A DNA stretch of 64,000 bases, from positions 62,001 through 126,000 of the forward strand of contig JAOADJ010000025.1 of assembly GCA_026417375.1 (NCBI GenBank), given 5' to 3'. Below, one piece after another: positions 19,358-29,228 of the stretch. This DNA comes from Melioribacteraceae bacterium (GTDB taxonomy: Bacteria; Bacteroidota; Ignavibacteria; Ignavibacteriales; Melioribacteraceae). Every line of letters starts with the position of its first letter. The first letter of the stretch is position 1. A model generated the notes under the pieces. That model saw only the letters and a list, made by a program, of their open reading frames with translations. It did not search any database and was not told where the DNA came from. The translations under genes and the position numbers were made by a program.

Positions 19358-20228
19358 AAATTTTATGATAAATAATTATTAACGAAACTAAAACATAAAA
19401 AATAATATTTATAATCATTGGAATATCTCTGAACAATACATCAACAATATTTTCACCAATGTTTTTTCTTATTACCAAAAACATATATCTAAATATACCA
19501 AACACAACAAATAAAGTTGTAATTACAAAATATTCAGAACCGAACATTATAATTGTTCTATCAGCAACAGTATAAAGTGCATAACTAATTATTACACCGG
19601 CACCTGTAATTGCAGAAATCTGATCTATGAAGTTTATTGAATAATCTTCGAGAACTACTCTTTGTTTTTGTGAAGATAATTCAGAAGATAATTCTGCACG
19701 TCTTTTCATTACCGCTAAAAAAAGTGAAAGGAATAATGTAGTTAATATTAACCAACTTGAGATATAAACAGAAATAATTACAGCCCCACCAATTATTCTT
19801 AACATAAATCCAATTGCTATACAGAAAATATCAACAATAACAATATTTTTTAATGTTTTTGAATAAAAGAAATTAATTAATAAATAAACTAAGGTGATAA
19901 AAATAAAATAATTGTTTTGTGAAATTATAAGTAAAGGGATTAATAATATTAAAATAAATAGGGCAAAATTGAATGCTTGTTTTTTTGAAACAATTCCACT
20001 TGCAATTGGTCTGTTTTTTTTAGTTGGGTGATGAAAATCTTTTTCTGCATCATAAATGTCATTAATTATATAAACAAAACTTGCAGCAAATGAAAAAGAA
20101 AAAAATGCGATTAAAGTTTTAACAAAAAAATCAAAATCAAACAAATGTTTTGAAAAAACTAAAGGAACAAAAACAAAAATATTTTTAACCCAATTTGTAA
20201 CTCTTAATAATTTAATATAGTGTTTCAT
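19347..20228 (-). CDS. UbiA-family prenyl-phosphate phosphoribosyltransferase (DPPR synthase-like)
   Basis: An integral membrane protein of 293 residues with about eight hydrophobic helices. The first Asp-rich motif NDIYDAEKDFHHPTKKNRP followed by IASG is the form seen in decaprenyl-phosphate phosphoribosyltransferases (Rv3806c type) rather than in quinone prenyltransferases. The start RVTNWVKNIFVFVPLVFS also fits that subgroup. It would transfer phosphoribose from PRPP to polyprenyl phosphate, the first step toward polyprenyl-phospho-pentose donors. None of the later enzymes (DprE1/DprE2) is in the window. It lies one base from the mutase stop, so the genes are probably co-transcribed. Confidence 0.78.
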   Translation of the reverse strand: MKHYIKLLRVTNWVKNIFVFVPLVFSKHLFDFDFFVKTLIAFFSFSFAASFVYIINDIYDAEKDFHHPTKKNRPIASGIVSKKQAFNFALFILILLIPLLIISQNNYFIFITLVYLLINFFYSKTLKNIVIVDIFCIAIGFMLRIIGGAVIISVYISSWLILTTLFLSLFLAVMKRRAELSSELSSQKQRVVLEDYSINFIDQISAITGAGVIISYALYTVADRTIIMFGSEYFVITTLFVVFGIFRYMFLVIRKNIGENIVDVLFRDIPMIINIIFYVLVSLIIIYHKIYVN

Positions 20229-20229
20229 T

Positions 20230-21885
20230 TTAAAAGATTACAGATTCCTCATAAATTCCAAAATGTTTTTTAAGTTCGGCTACCATTTCACCAAGAGTAG
20301 CATAATTATTTGCTGCATCAATTAAAACAGGCATAATGTTTTTGCCATCAATCGCAGCCTGAGAAATTTCCTTCAATGATTTTTCAACGGCTTCTTTATT
20401 TCTACTTTGTCTTAATTCTGCTAATCTTTTCTTTTGTTTAATTTCTACTTCAGGTGAAATCTGCAAAATCGGTATATCAATTTTTTCATCTTCTTCAACA
20501 AATTCATTTACACCAACTATAAATTTTTCTTTTCTTTCCAATTCTTTCTGATAACGATAAGCTGAATCAGCAATTTCTTTCTGAAAATATCCAACTTCAA
20601 TTGCATTTATTACTCCACCGAGTGAATCAATTTCATCAAATATTTTGTTTGCTTCTTCTTCCATTTTATTTGTTAATGATTCAATAAAATAACTTCCACC
20701 TAATGGATCAACAGTATTTATTACACCGGTTTCAAAAGCTAAAAGTTGTTGAGTTCTTAAAGCTATTTTAACAGCTTTTTCACTTGGCAATGCTAAAGTT
20801 TCATCCATTGAATTTGTGTGTAGAGATTGAGTACCACCGAGAACTGCTGCCAATGCCTGATAAGCAGTTCTTACAATATTATTTTCTGGTTGCTGAGCAG
20901 TCAATGTGCAACCTGCAGTTTGAGTATGAAATCTTAACCACCATGAACGTGGATTTTTTGCTCCATATTTTTCTTTCATTCTTTTAGCATAAATTCTTCT
21001 GGCAGCACGAAACTTTGCTATCTCTTCAAAAAAATCTAAATGAGAATTGAAAAAGAAAGAAATTCTTGGAGCAAATGAATCAATATCCATTCCTCTCTCC
21101 AAACATGCTTCGATATAAGCAAAACCATCTGCTAATGTATAAGCAAGTTCTTGAACTGCAGTTGAACCAGCTTCACGAATATGATAACCACTAACCGAAA
21201 CAGGATTCCATTGGGGGACTTCGTTTGTTGTGAATTCAATCATATCAGTAATAATTCTCATTGATGGTCTTGGAGGGAAAATATATTCTTTTTGAGCAAT
21301 GTATTCTTTTAATATATCGTTTTGTAAAGTTCCTCTTAATTTATCAAATGTTATCCCTTGTTTTTTTGCAACTGCTAAGTAAAAAGCAAAAATCATAGCT
21401 GCCGGGGAATTGATTGTCATAGATGTGGAAACTTGATCTAACGGAATTCCATCAAAAAGAATTTCCATATCTTGAAGTGAAGAAATTGCAACTCCGCAAA
21501 TTCCAACTTCTCCTTTACTCATCTCGGCATCTGAGTCCCAACCCATTAAAGTTGGTAAATCGAAAGCAACTGATAATCCAGTTTGACCATGTGAAAGTAA
21601 GTATTTAAATCTTTCATTTGTATCTTCTGGTGAACCGAAACCTGCGAATTGTCTCATTGTCCAAATTTTTCCACGATAACCATTTGGATGAATGCCACGT
21701 GTAAAAGGAAATTCGCCCGGGAAATTTAATTCATTTAAATAGTCAAAATTTGGAATATCATCCGGTGTGTAGAGAGTTTTGATTGGCTCTCCTGATACTG
21801 TTGTATATTTCATTCCAGTATCTTTTGTGCTTTTCAGTTTTTCTTCATATTTATTTTTATGGTTTTTGAATTCTTCCGAATTCAT
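20230..21885 (-). CDS. Methylmalonyl-CoA mutase large (catalytic TIM-barrel) chain, no cobalamin domain
   Basis: A 551-residue member of the acyl-CoA mutase alpha family. The substrate-binding region reads [16 protein letters not shown], followed by [58 protein letters not shown] and [19 protein letters not shown]. The B12-binding DxHxxG domain is absent, so a separate small subunit is needed; it is not in the window. Tyr in NGYRGK is kept where methylmalonyl-CoA mutases have the active-site Tyr, but isobutyryl-CoA or another acyl-CoA mutase cannot be excluded. In Bacteroidota-like organisms the usual reaction is (R)-methylmalonyl-CoA to succinyl-CoA exchange. Confidence 0.88.
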   Translation of the reverse strand: MNSEEFKNHKNKYEEKLKSTKDTGMKYTTVSGEPIKTLYTPDDIPNFDYLNELNFPGEFPFTRGIHPNGYRGKIWTMRQFAGFGSPEDTNERFKYLLSHGQTGLSVAFDLPTLMGWDSDAEMSKGEVGICGVAISSLQDMEILFDGIPLDQVSTSMTINSPAAMIFAFYLAVAKKQGITFDKLRGTLQNDILKEYIAQKEYIFPPRPSMRIITDMIEFTTNEVPQWNPVSVSGYHIREAGSTAVQELAYTLADGFAYIEACLERGMDIDSFAPRISFFFNSHLDFFEEIAKFRAARRIYAKRMKEKYGAKNPRSWWLRFHTQTAGCTLTAQQPENNIVRTAYQALAAVLGGTQSLHTNSMDETLALPSEKAVKIALRTQQLLAFETGVINTVDPLGGSYFIESLTNKMEEEANKIFDEIDSLGGVINAIEVGYFQKEIADSAYRYQKELERKEKFIVGVNEFVEEDEKIDIPILQISPEVEIKQKKRLAELRQSRNKEAVEKSLKEISQAAIDGKNIMPVLIDAANNYATLGEMVAELKKHFGIYEESVIF

Positions 21886-21927
21886 ATCATCCTCATTTCT
21901 TTTTTATAAATATTAATAAAGATATTA

Positions 21928-23757
21928 TTAAGTTCTACCAAATCTTTTATCAAATTCTTCTAAAGGAATTTTAATTATTATTGGTCTTCCGTGTGGACAA
22001 ACATAAGGCATTGAAGTAGCAAAAAGTTTATCAACTAAAATTCTCATTTCATTTTCAGTTAAAGAATCGCCGGCTTTAATTGCAGCTTTACATGAATATG
22101 ATTTTGCAAGATTATCTCTTACATCTAGCTGTTTAAATTGTTGATTTTTTCTATACTCATGTAATATTTCTAAAAATGTTTCTACTTCATGTTCTATTTT
22201 AACATCAGAAGGAATTCCAAATATTTCAACTACATTTTTTGTTTTGAATTTAATTTCAAATCCAAGATTGATAAGATATGGTTCTAACTCCTTGGCTAAT
22301 TGATAATCAGCAGGGTCAAGAGAAATATTTTGAGGAAATAATAATTGTTGTGAAAAAGGAATATTTGCTTCAAAAGAATTTAATGCTTGTTCATATAAAA
22401 TTCTTTCATGAGCTACATGAGCATCAATAATCATCAATCCACTTTTTATTTGAGAAAGAATATATTTATTATGCAACATTACAATAAATGGAGTATAAAC
22501 ATTTTTGTTCTGATGCTCAAAGAAATTTTCAGTTTCATTTTTTTCAAAAGGTGTTTCAACGGGAGTTTCTGGCGCACTTGATTTAATTGGAATATTAAGT
22601 TCATTGAATAATCTGTCAATATCATCATCAGTAAAATGAATTTTGTTTTCTTTACGTTCTGTAAAATCAGGTCTATCGCTAAAATCATTTCTTTCAGTTC
22701 TACTTTGTGAAAATATTAAACTTTCATTCAGATTGTTAATATCTGCAAATGTAACTGTGGGAACCAAATCGTAACTACTTATAGTTTTTCGAATAACTGC
22801 ATTAATAAATGAATAAATTTCTTTTTCATCATCAAATTTAACTTCTAATTTAGAAGGATGAACATTCACATCAACTTTATGTGGATCAACATATAAAAAC
22901 AAAACAAAAAAGGGATAATCCCCTTTTTCTAAAATATTTTCGAATGCGCTATAAACTGCGTGATTAACAATTTTACTGTTTATGAATCTATTATTTAAGA
23001 AAAAATATTGTTCCCCTTTGCTTCTTTTTAAATAATTTGGTTTAGTAACATAACCACTTAAACTCAAATATTCTGTTGGTTCATTTACTTTTAATACAGC
23101 ATCTAAAATATTATCAGCAAATACCTGCTTCATTCTTTCATCTAATGAAGAATAATGAAAATCAAAAACTAAATCATCATCATTGTAAAATTTGAAACTA
23201 ATTTCAGGATGGCTTAAAGATATTTTCTTAAATGTTTCAATTATATGTTTTAATTCAGTTGAGTTACTTTTAAGAAAATTTCTTCTGGCTGGAATATTAT
23301 AAAACAAATTTTTAACTGAAATGGTTGTTCCAAATTGAATATTAATTTTTTCTTTTATGATTTGACCATTTTCTTCGATTTTAATTATTGTTCCAAGTTC
23401 ATCTGATAATTGCTTTGTTTTTAATTCAAATTGAGAAACAGCAGCAATTGATGCTAAAGCTTCACCCCGGAAACCAAATGTTTTAATAGATTCTAAATCA
23501 TCAATAGTTGAAATTTTGCTTGTTGCATGTCTTTGAATTGAAAGAATGGCATCTTCTTCACTCATGCCAAAGCCATCATCAATAACCTGTATTAAAGTTT
23601 TACCAGCATTTTTAATTACTACTTCTATATTTTTTGCATTCGCATCTATTGAGTTTTCTAGTAATTCTTTAACAACAGATTCAGGTCTGTTTACCACTTC
23701 ACCAGCAGCTATTTTATTAGCTAAATTTTCGGGTAATATTTTTATTCTTTGTGCCAA
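21928..23757 (-). CDS. mutL: DNA mismatch repair protein MutL (endonuclease type)
   Basis: The 609 residues hold an N-terminal GHKL ATPase: ELLENSIDANAKNIEV, DDGFGMSEEDA, RHATSKI and FGFRGEALASIAAVS. A transducer domain (to about 330), a variable linker and a C-terminal dimerisation/nuclease domain follow. The nuclease motif reads DAHVAHERILYE (about residues 440-455), with Ala where the consensus has Gln (DQHAxxE). The metal-site companions SCKAAIKAGDSLTENEM and VCPHGRPIII are present, so nicking activity is likely. Translation starts at TTG 23757, the base next to the folA stop. No mutS is in the window. Confidence 0.95.
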   Translation of the reverse strand: MAQRIKILPENLANKIAAGEVVNRPESVVKELLENSIDANAKNIEVVIKNAGKTLIQVIDDGFGMSEEDAILSIQRHATSKISTIDDLESIKTFGFRGEALASIAAVSQFELKTKQLSDELGTIIKIEENGQIIKEKINIQFGTTISVKNLFYNIPARRNFLKSNSTELKHIIETFKKISLSHPEISFKFYNDDDLVFDFHYSSLDERMKQVFADNILDAVLKVNEPTEYLSLSGYVTKPNYLKRSKGEQYFFLNNRFINSKIVNHAVYSAFENILEKGDYPFFVLFLYVDPHKVDVNVHPSKLEVKFDDEKEIYSFINAVIRKTISSYDLVPTVTFADINNLNESLIFSQSRTERNDFSDRPDFTERKENKIHFTDDDIDRLFNELNIPIKSSAPETPVETPFEKNETENFFEHQNKNVYTPFIVMLHNKYILSQIKSGLMIIDAHVAHERILYEQALNSFEANIPFSQQLLFPQNISLDPADYQLAKELEPYLINLGFEIKFKTKNVVEIFGIPSDVKIEHEVETFLEILHEYRKNQQFKQLDVRDNLAKSYSCKAAIKAGDSLTENEMRILVDKLFATSMPYVCPHGRPIIIKIPLEEFDKRFGRT

Positions 23758-24261
23758 TTAGTTTTTTCTATTTTTTCTTTTTCTAATATAAGTATGAACT
23801 ATAAAATCATCATAATATTTTGTTTCAATTAAATTCCATTTTGAATCAATTTTCGGAAAATACTTATCACCACTTACTTTTTTTGAAACTATGCTTAAAA
23901 TTATTTTATCAGCAAATTTAATTGCATGATTATAAACTTTTTCACCACCAATTATATAACATTTTTCAAATTTATTACGTTCACAATATTCAATTGCTTT
24001 TTTAAATGAATTAAATGTAATTATTTCTTCAGATTTGTTTTTAAGTTTTCTTTTGCTAAGAATAATATTAATTCGTTTTTCGAGTGGCTTAGATAGTGAT
24101 TCCCATGTATTTCTTCCCATGATTACCGGAAATCCGATAGTAGTTTTTCTGAAGTGTTTTAATTCATCTTTAATCAACCAAGGAATTTTATTCCCTCTTC
24201 CAATAACAAAATTTTTTGAAACAGCAGCTATTATAATTTTTTCCAAATTATTTTTTTTCAA
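23758..24261 (-). CDS. folA: Dihydrofolate reductase
   Basis: Reduces dihydrofolate to tetrahydrofolate with NADPH. The 167 residues hold the usual elements: IIAAVSKNFVIGRGNKIPW (Met20-type loop), LIKDELKHFRKTT with the catalytic acidic residue, PVIMGRNTWESL, and CYIIGGEKVYNHAI (NADPH-binding Gly pair). No ATG precedes the fold. I use TTG 24261; a second TTG at 24246 is the alternative, and a TATATTTG box overlaps the first one. It abuts mutL. It sits beside thyX, whose reaction does not generate dihydrofolate. Confidence 0.92.
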   Translation of the reverse strand: MKKNNLEKIIIAAVSKNFVIGRGNKIPWLIKDELKHFRKTTIGFPVIMGRNTWESLSKPLEKRINIILSKRKLKNKSEEIITFNSFKKAIEYCERNKFEKCYIIGGEKVYNHAIKFADKIILSIVSKKVSGDKYFPKIDSKWNLIETKYYDDFIVHTYIRKRKNRKN

Positions 24262-24336
24262 ATATAATTAATACCGCTCTCTTTTAAATTTTTTATTACT
24301 ACAATTTAATTACTAATAAATCTACTGAATTAATTT

Positions 24337-25254
24337 TCACCAACTAAATTTTATTCCAATCCTATTTAATTTTAATTCAAATTCCTGACCTTCTCTATTA
24401 AATTTAATTTTATTATCCTCTTTTTTAATAAATCCAAATTCAATTGCTTTTTGAATTGCTTTTTCTTTTTCATTCATTACAATTAATTTAAGAATTTCAA
24501 TATCAATAGCAGAAAGTTCCAATGAGTTAATTCTGTAATCTAGAAATGCTTGCCATGCAATTGGAACCCAACGAGAAACAATTTCATTTCCAATAACATT
24601 TGCATAAGAACGTATTTCAAATTGAGCATGATGATCCATTCTTAATGCAAGAAAATTTAAAAGATTATGCAAATCAATTTTCCAGTATGCTTCTGTGTAT
24701 GTTGAAAGTGGTAAATCTTTTCTTGCTTGCTCGCGGGCAACACCAAGATTTAGTCTCTCATTATAAATTTCTCTTACAAAATTTTGAAGTTCATTTTCTC
24801 TTTCAGAAAGTTTACTACCAATTTCTTCCGGAAAAAATCCTTCGCTACCTTGTTTATTATCTTTTGATTGAAATCTCCATTCATCAATTTTTGTTTTTTG
24901 CATTGAATCAATTGCTAAAGAATATCTTGTCGAATATTCATTTACATTTGCAGTCCGATGACGAATCCACTGACGCCATGTATCCATTGGTACGCGTACG
25001 TGAAGTTTAATTTCGCACATTTCAAATGGTGTAGTATGTCGATTTCTTAATAAATATCTTATTAATCCTCTATCTTCAGAAATTTTTTTTGTTCCTTTTC
25101 CGTATGAAACTCTTGCAGCCTGAACAATTGATTCATCCGAGCCCATATAATCTATTACACGTACAAAACCATCATCTAATACAGGGAATTTTTTGCCAAG
25201 TATGTTATCAAGTGATTCGACTTTTACTTTTTCTAATTTTTCAAATTCATTCAT
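24337..25254 (-). CDS. thyX: FAD-dependent thymidylate synthase ThyX
   Basis: Makes dTMP from dUMP using methylenetetrahydrofolate and reduced FAD. The signature RHRTANVNEYSTRY (RHRx7S) lies at about residue 95, preceded by FEMCEIKLHVRVPMDTWRQW. NFLALRMDHHAQFEIRSYA carries further FAD/dUMP-binding residues. At 305 residues it is longer than the 220-250 of many ThyX proteins, with an added C-terminal stretch of about 60 residues (ILKLIVMNEKEKAIQKAIEF onward) of unknown role. A TTG at 25299 would add 15 residues overlapping the upstream gene; the ATG at 25254, four bases after that gene's stop, is more credible. Confidence 0.95.
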   Translation of the reverse strand: MNEFEKLEKVKVESLDNILGKKFPVLDDGFVRVIDYMGSDESIVQAARVSYGKGTKKISEDRGLIRYLLRNRHTTPFEMCEIKLHVRVPMDTWRQWIRHRTANVNEYSTRYSLAIDSMQKTKIDEWRFQSKDNKQGSEGFFPEEIGSKLSERENELQNFVREIYNERLNLGVAREQARKDLPLSTYTEAYWKIDLHNLLNFLALRMDHHAQFEIRSYANVIGNEIVSRWVPIAWQAFLDYRINSLELSAIDIEILKLIVMNEKEKAIQKAIEFGFIKKEDNKIKFNREGQEFELKLNRIGIKFSW

Positions 25255-25258
25255 ATAA

Positions 25259-26437
25259 CTATTTTCTTTGTTTAAATTGATTAATGATTTCTTTGGCAAT
25301 TTTTTTTGTCACTAATTCAATACCTTTATCGATGTTTAAAATTGATTCTTCTTCGGAATTAAAATACTCAGATAAATCTAAAACATGAAGATTTGGAACT
25401 TCTGGTAAATCATCTTCACTCTGACCACAAATAAAATAAATTGGAATATCTTTTTCTTTAAATGCATTAACAACTAACATTGCCCCTTTATTCATGTACG
25501 ATTTATAATCTAGTTTACCTTCTCCTGTAATAACAAGGTTATAAATTTTGTTTTGGGTATCTTTTAATTTTAAGTCATCAAGAATAAATTCATTACCCAA
25601 TTTAATATTAACATCAAAGAATAATTCAAACGCAGCTGTCAATCCACCACCTGAACCATTTAATAAATCAATCTTTTTTTCTGGTATTCCAAGAACAGAA
25701 AGAACTTCTTGAAATCCTTTATCCATTTCTTCGGCTTCTTTTAAAGTTGCTCCTTTTTGTAATGAAAATACTTTACTTGCACCCTGATCACCAATTAAAG
25801 GATTATCAACATCAACAACTAATTCTACTTTAAAAGGAGTTTCAATTTTTTCGCCTTCAAATCCTTTAATTTTCATAAAGTTTGCCGGGATTGGAACAAT
25901 CTCATTTTTATTTTCATCAAAAAATTTCCAGCCAATTGTTTTCAACATTCCCAAACCAAGATCATTAATTCCTGTTCCACCAATTCCTATAATAATTTTA
26001 TCAACTTGTAAATTATCATTTTCAATGGAATCCACTATTTGAATAAGTAAATCTCCCAATCCTTTTGAAGACAAATTCATAGGATCACGATGCTCTTTAG
26101 GTATTAATTTCATTCCAAGAATTTCAGCAGATTCTATATAAATAGTTTTATTTTCAAAAGAATAACCTACAGGACAAAAGAATGTTTCTTCATTATAAGG
26201 ATAGGAAATTTCATATTCTAAAATTTCTAAATCGAAATTATTTTTACATACCTGTAAGAAACCGTCACCACCATCAGATATTGGTATTAAATCAAAATTA
26301 ATTTGTTCTCTAATTTCAGAAGGCAAATAATTTCTTAAAGTCAGTTTTATAAATTTTGCTATATCAACTGCTTCAACACATTCTTTAAAACTATTTGGAG
26401 CTACTAAACAATTAAAAGTAATATTATTCATTTTCAT
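25259..26437 (-). CDS. Glycerate kinase (GarK/GlxK family)
   Basis: Phosphorylates D-glycerate, feeding it into glycolysis. The 392 residues match the type I family: APNSFKECVEAVDIAKFI at the N terminus, PISDGGDGFLQV, IGIGGTGINDLGLGMLKTIGW, DVDNPLIGDQGAS, GSGGGLTAAFELFF and ITGEGKLDYKS. These are the nucleotide- and substrate-loop motifs of the family, and all are present. The N terminus overlaps the 3' end of the HIT gene by 14 bases. Whether the product is the 2- or 3-phospho acid is not visible. Confidence 0.9.
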   Translation of the reverse strand: MKMNNITFNCLVAPNSFKECVEAVDIAKFIKLTLRNYLPSEIREQINFDLIPISDGGDGFLQVCKNNFDLEILEYEISYPYNEETFFCPVGYSFENKTIYIESAEILGMKLIPKEHRDPMNLSSKGLGDLLIQIVDSIENDNLQVDKIIIGIGGTGINDLGLGMLKTIGWKFFDENKNEIVPIPANFMKIKGFEGEKIETPFKVELVVDVDNPLIGDQGASKVFSLQKGATLKEAEEMDKGFQEVLSVLGIPEKKIDLLNGSGGGLTAAFELFFDVNIKLGNEFILDDLKLKDTQNKIYNLVITGEGKLDYKSYMNKGAMLVVNAFKEKDIPIYFICGQSEDDLPEVPNLHVLDLSEYFNSEEESILNIDKGIELVTKKIAKEIINQFKQRK

Positions 26438-26942
26438 TTCTTTTTATTAATTCATTGAAAGAGTTAATTAAATTTTTTTTTGTTATTAATAAATCTTGTG
26501 AAATTATTTTAACTTCACCAAGCACAGGCATAAAATTAGTATCACCATTCCATCGTGGCACAATGTGAAAATGAATATGCTCATCAATTCCGGCACCTGC
26601 GGCTTTACCTAAGTTTGCACCAAAGTTATATCCTTGCGGTTTCATTGTTAATTCTAATGCATCCATTGAAAGTGAAACAATTTCCATCATCTCATTTAAT
26701 TCATTTTTAGATAATTGCTTTAATGATGAAACATGATTATAAGGAATTACCATTATGTGACCAGAATTATACGGATATAAATTCATCATTACATAACAAT
26801 TATTAGATTTAAAGACTATCAAACAATCATCATCATTTATATTTTTATTCTTAGCTTCACAAAAAACACAAGTTTCTATTTCTTTTTTCTCTTTGAAAGA
26901 TTCAATATAGTTAGATCGCCATGGAGACCAAAGTTTTTCCAT
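26424..26942 (-). CDS. HIT family nucleotide hydrolase/phosphorylase
   Basis: The 172 residues start MEKLWSPWRSNYIESFK, typical of the AP4A-phosphorylase-like HIT branch. CVFCEAKN (half of the N-terminal zinc site) follows, then MNLYPYNSGHIMVIPYNHVSSL and the histidine triad HIHFHIVPRW at about residues 120-130. The enzyme is likely cytoplasmic and acts on dinucleoside polyphosphates or AMP-lysine-type substrates. It is first in a three-gene run with glycerate kinase and thyX. I cannot identify a clear promoter in the short gap between it and the EF-G terminator. Confidence 0.88.
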   Translation of the reverse strand: MEKLWSPWRSNYIESFKEKKEIETCVFCEAKNKNINDDDCLIVFKSNNCYVMMNLYPYNSGHIMVIPYNHVSSLKQLSKNELNEMMEIVSLSMDALELTMKPQGYNFGANLGKAAGAGIDEHIHFHIVPRWNGDTNFMPVLGEVKIISQDLLITKKNLINSFNELIKRNENE

Positions 26943-27029
26943 AATATTATTTCTTTGTTGTTTCTAATTTATAATGGTTGGAACTAAAAAGAAACTTTTA
27001 ATAAAAAAACTTTTTTGCAATGATTCTTT

Positions 27030-27073
27030 TTTAGAAAAAAAATATGTCACTCTTTGAAAAAAAAGAGTGACAT
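27030..27073 (-). terminator. Intrinsic terminator after the EF-G-2 gene
   Basis: A 12-base-pair perfect hairpin (27044-27055 with 27062-27073; arm sequence ATGTCACTCTTT). Read on the minus strand it is followed by TATTTTTTTTC. It sits about 30 bases past the EF-G-like stop codon. Confidence 0.85.
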
Positions 27074-27104
27074 TTTAATATTTTATTAAAAATTAATGTT
27101 TAGC

Positions 27105-29201
27105 TTATTCTTCTTCAGATGCTTTAGATTTTTGATATTCTTCAATAATCTTAGTTTCAACTTCTTTTGGCACTTCTTCATAATGTGAAAAAGTCATTGA
27201 AAATTGTCCACGTCCCTGAGTCAAACTACGAAGTTGAGTTGAATATTTATGTAATTCAGCAAGAGGAACTTTAGCTTTTATAATCTGGAAAGGACTTTCA
27301 GAATCCATACCTTGAATTTTACCACGACGTGATGAAATATCACCCATTACATCACCCATATATTCTTCAGGTATTTTAACTGTAATATCATAAATTGGTT
27401 CAAGAATCACAGGCTTTGCTTCGAGAAATCCTTTCTTAAAAGCTTGAGAAGCTGCAATTTTAAATGAAACTTCATCGGAGTCAACATCATGATAAGTACC
27501 ATCGAATAAAGTTACTTTAACATCAATTACTTTACTACCAGTAAGAATACCTTTAGCCATTATTTCTTTAAGTCCTTTTTCAACTGCAGGAATAAATCTA
27601 CCTGGCACAACACCACCAACAATTGCATCAACAAATTCATAACCAGCACCACGTGGTAGTGGTTCTAATTTTAAATGAACATGACCATATTGTCCACGAC
27701 CACCAGATTGTTTTTTGTGCTTATACTCAGCATCTTCACACTTGCCTTTTATTGTTTCTCTATATGGTATTCTTGGTTCAACTAAATCAACATCAACACC
27801 ATAACGATCTTTTAATAACTTAATTGCTAAGTTCAATTGCAATTCACCTTGTCCGGCAACAATAGTTTGAGAAATTTCGGGATCATATTTAGAAGTTAAA
27901 GTTGGTTCTTCTTCATGTGCAGTATGTAAAGCAGCAGAAATTTTATCTTCATCTCCTTTTGCTTTTGGTTTTACTGCAAAACGAATTACAGGTTCGGGAT
28001 ATTCCATCGAAGGAATTACTACTGTGAAATTTTTAGAACAAAGAGTATCACCAGTATGACTATCTTTTAATTTTACAACTGCACCAATATCACCAGCATT
28101 TAATTTTGTAACTTCTTTTCTATTTCTACCATTTAAAATAAAAACCTGACCAAATCTTTCAACTTTATCTCTGTTTGTATTCATCAAATCCATACCTGCA
28201 ATAATTGAACCTGAATAGACTTTGAATATAGAAAGTTCGCCAACATGTTTTTCTGATAATGATTTAAAAATGAAAAGAACCGGCTCACCATTTTGAGTGC
28301 AAGGAATATCAACAGGAGAATTCGAATCTTTAATTTTTGCTTTGGTTGCTGGTAAATCTGAAGGAGCTGGAAAATATTTAACAATAAAATCAAGTAATGA
28401 ATTCGAACCTACACCTTTTGTAGCAGCAAATGGAAAAACAGGAACTAAAGCACAATTGAGAATTGATGTTTTTAATCCTTTTAATAATTCATCATCAGTT
28501 AAAGTACCTTCTTCAAAAAATTTATTCATTAAAGCTTCATCACTTTCAGCAACTTTTTCGATTAATTCTTCTCTTAATTTATTAGCTTTTTCCTTAAGGT
28601 CGGCTGGAATTTCTTCTTCAGTAATTTTTTTAGATCCAGCATCGCCATAAGTTATCATTTTCATTTTTACAATATCAACAATAGAATTAAAATTAATACC
28701 TTCTTTAACAGGAAATGCAACAATAGTAGCATCTGAACTCAAACGATTTTTAACTTGTTGGAAAGTTTCAAAATATTTTGAATGTTCATTATCAACTTTG
28801 TTAATAATAATAGCTGAAGACATTTTTCTTTTCTTTACAAATTCCCAAGTTTGTTCAGTTCCAACTTCAACACCTTCTGCACTTTTTACAACTGAAATCG
28901 CTACATCAGCAACGTGTAATGATGAAATAACCTGACCGATAAAATCCGGAAATCCAGGTGTATCAAGAAAATTTACTTTTACATTATTCCACTCCAAATG
29001 TAAAGGGGAAGTTTGAATTGAAATTTGTTTTTCAATTTCATTTTGGTTAAAATCGGAAGTAGTATTGCCTTCTTCAACTTTACCTATTCTGTTAATTTCA
29101 CCAGCGGTAAAGAGTAAAAGTTCTGATAAAGAAGTTTTACCACTTCCTCCATGCCCAATGAGCGCAATGTTCCTAATAGCTTCTGCTTGATATTCTTTCA
29201 A
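27105..29201 (-). CDS. Elongation factor G-like GTPase (EF-G-2 type)
   Basis: The 698 residues are in EF-G domain order. G1 is GHGGSGKTS (16-24), G3 is DTPGFPDF and G4 is NKVD. Domain IV has GGRGQYGHVHLKLEPL and GGVVPGRFIPAVEKGL, and domain V ends with SSRRGKIQGMD and HYEEVP. The switch I/G2 segment (TTSDFNQNEIEKQISIQTS) and DTPGFPDF differ from canonical FusA (which has the RGITI and DTPGHVDF forms). This places it with the EF-G-2 paralogues whose role in translation is less clear. Start is TTG 29201 with AAGGAG seven bases upstream. It follows the DUF948 gene by 27 bases and ends at a strong terminator. Confidence 0.88.
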   Translation of the reverse strand: MKEYQAEAIRNIALIGHGGSGKTSLSELLLFTAGEINRIGKVEEGNTTSDFNQNEIEKQISIQTSPLHLEWNNVKVNFLDTPGFPDFIGQVISSLHVADVAISVVKSAEGVEVGTEQTWEFVKKRKMSSAIIINKVDNEHSKYFETFQQVKNRLSSDATIVAFPVKEGINFNSIVDIVKMKMITYGDAGSKKITEEEIPADLKEKANKLREELIEKVAESDEALMNKFFEEGTLTDDELLKGLKTSILNCALVPVFPFAATKGVGSNSLLDFIVKYFPAPSDLPATKAKIKDSNSPVDIPCTQNGEPVLFIFKSLSEKHVGELSIFKVYSGSIIAGMDLMNTNRDKVERFGQVFILNGRNRKEVTKLNAGDIGAVVKLKDSHTGDTLCSKNFTVVIPSMEYPEPVIRFAVKPKAKGDEDKISAALHTAHEEEPTLTSKYDPEISQTIVAGQGELQLNLAIKLLKDRYGVDVDLVEPRIPYRETIKGKCEDAEYKHKKQSGGRGQYGHVHLKLEPLPRGAGYEFVDAIVGGVVPGRFIPAVEKGLKEIMAKGILTGSKVIDVKVTLFDGTYHDVDSDEVSFKIAASQAFKKGFLEAKPVILEPIYDITVKIPEEYMGDVMGDISSRRGKIQGMDSESPFQIIKAKVPLAELHKYSTQLRSLTQGRGQFSMTFSHYEEVPKEVETKIIEEYQKSKASEEE

Positions 29202-29228
29202 TGTAGTTCTCCTTACTTATCAAATGAA

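Noticed and set aside
24259-24266. TATATTTG as a folA promoter
   Set aside because: It overlaps the only upstream start codon, and the -33 partner is weak (TTTA); transcription would start inside the gene unless the second TTG is used.
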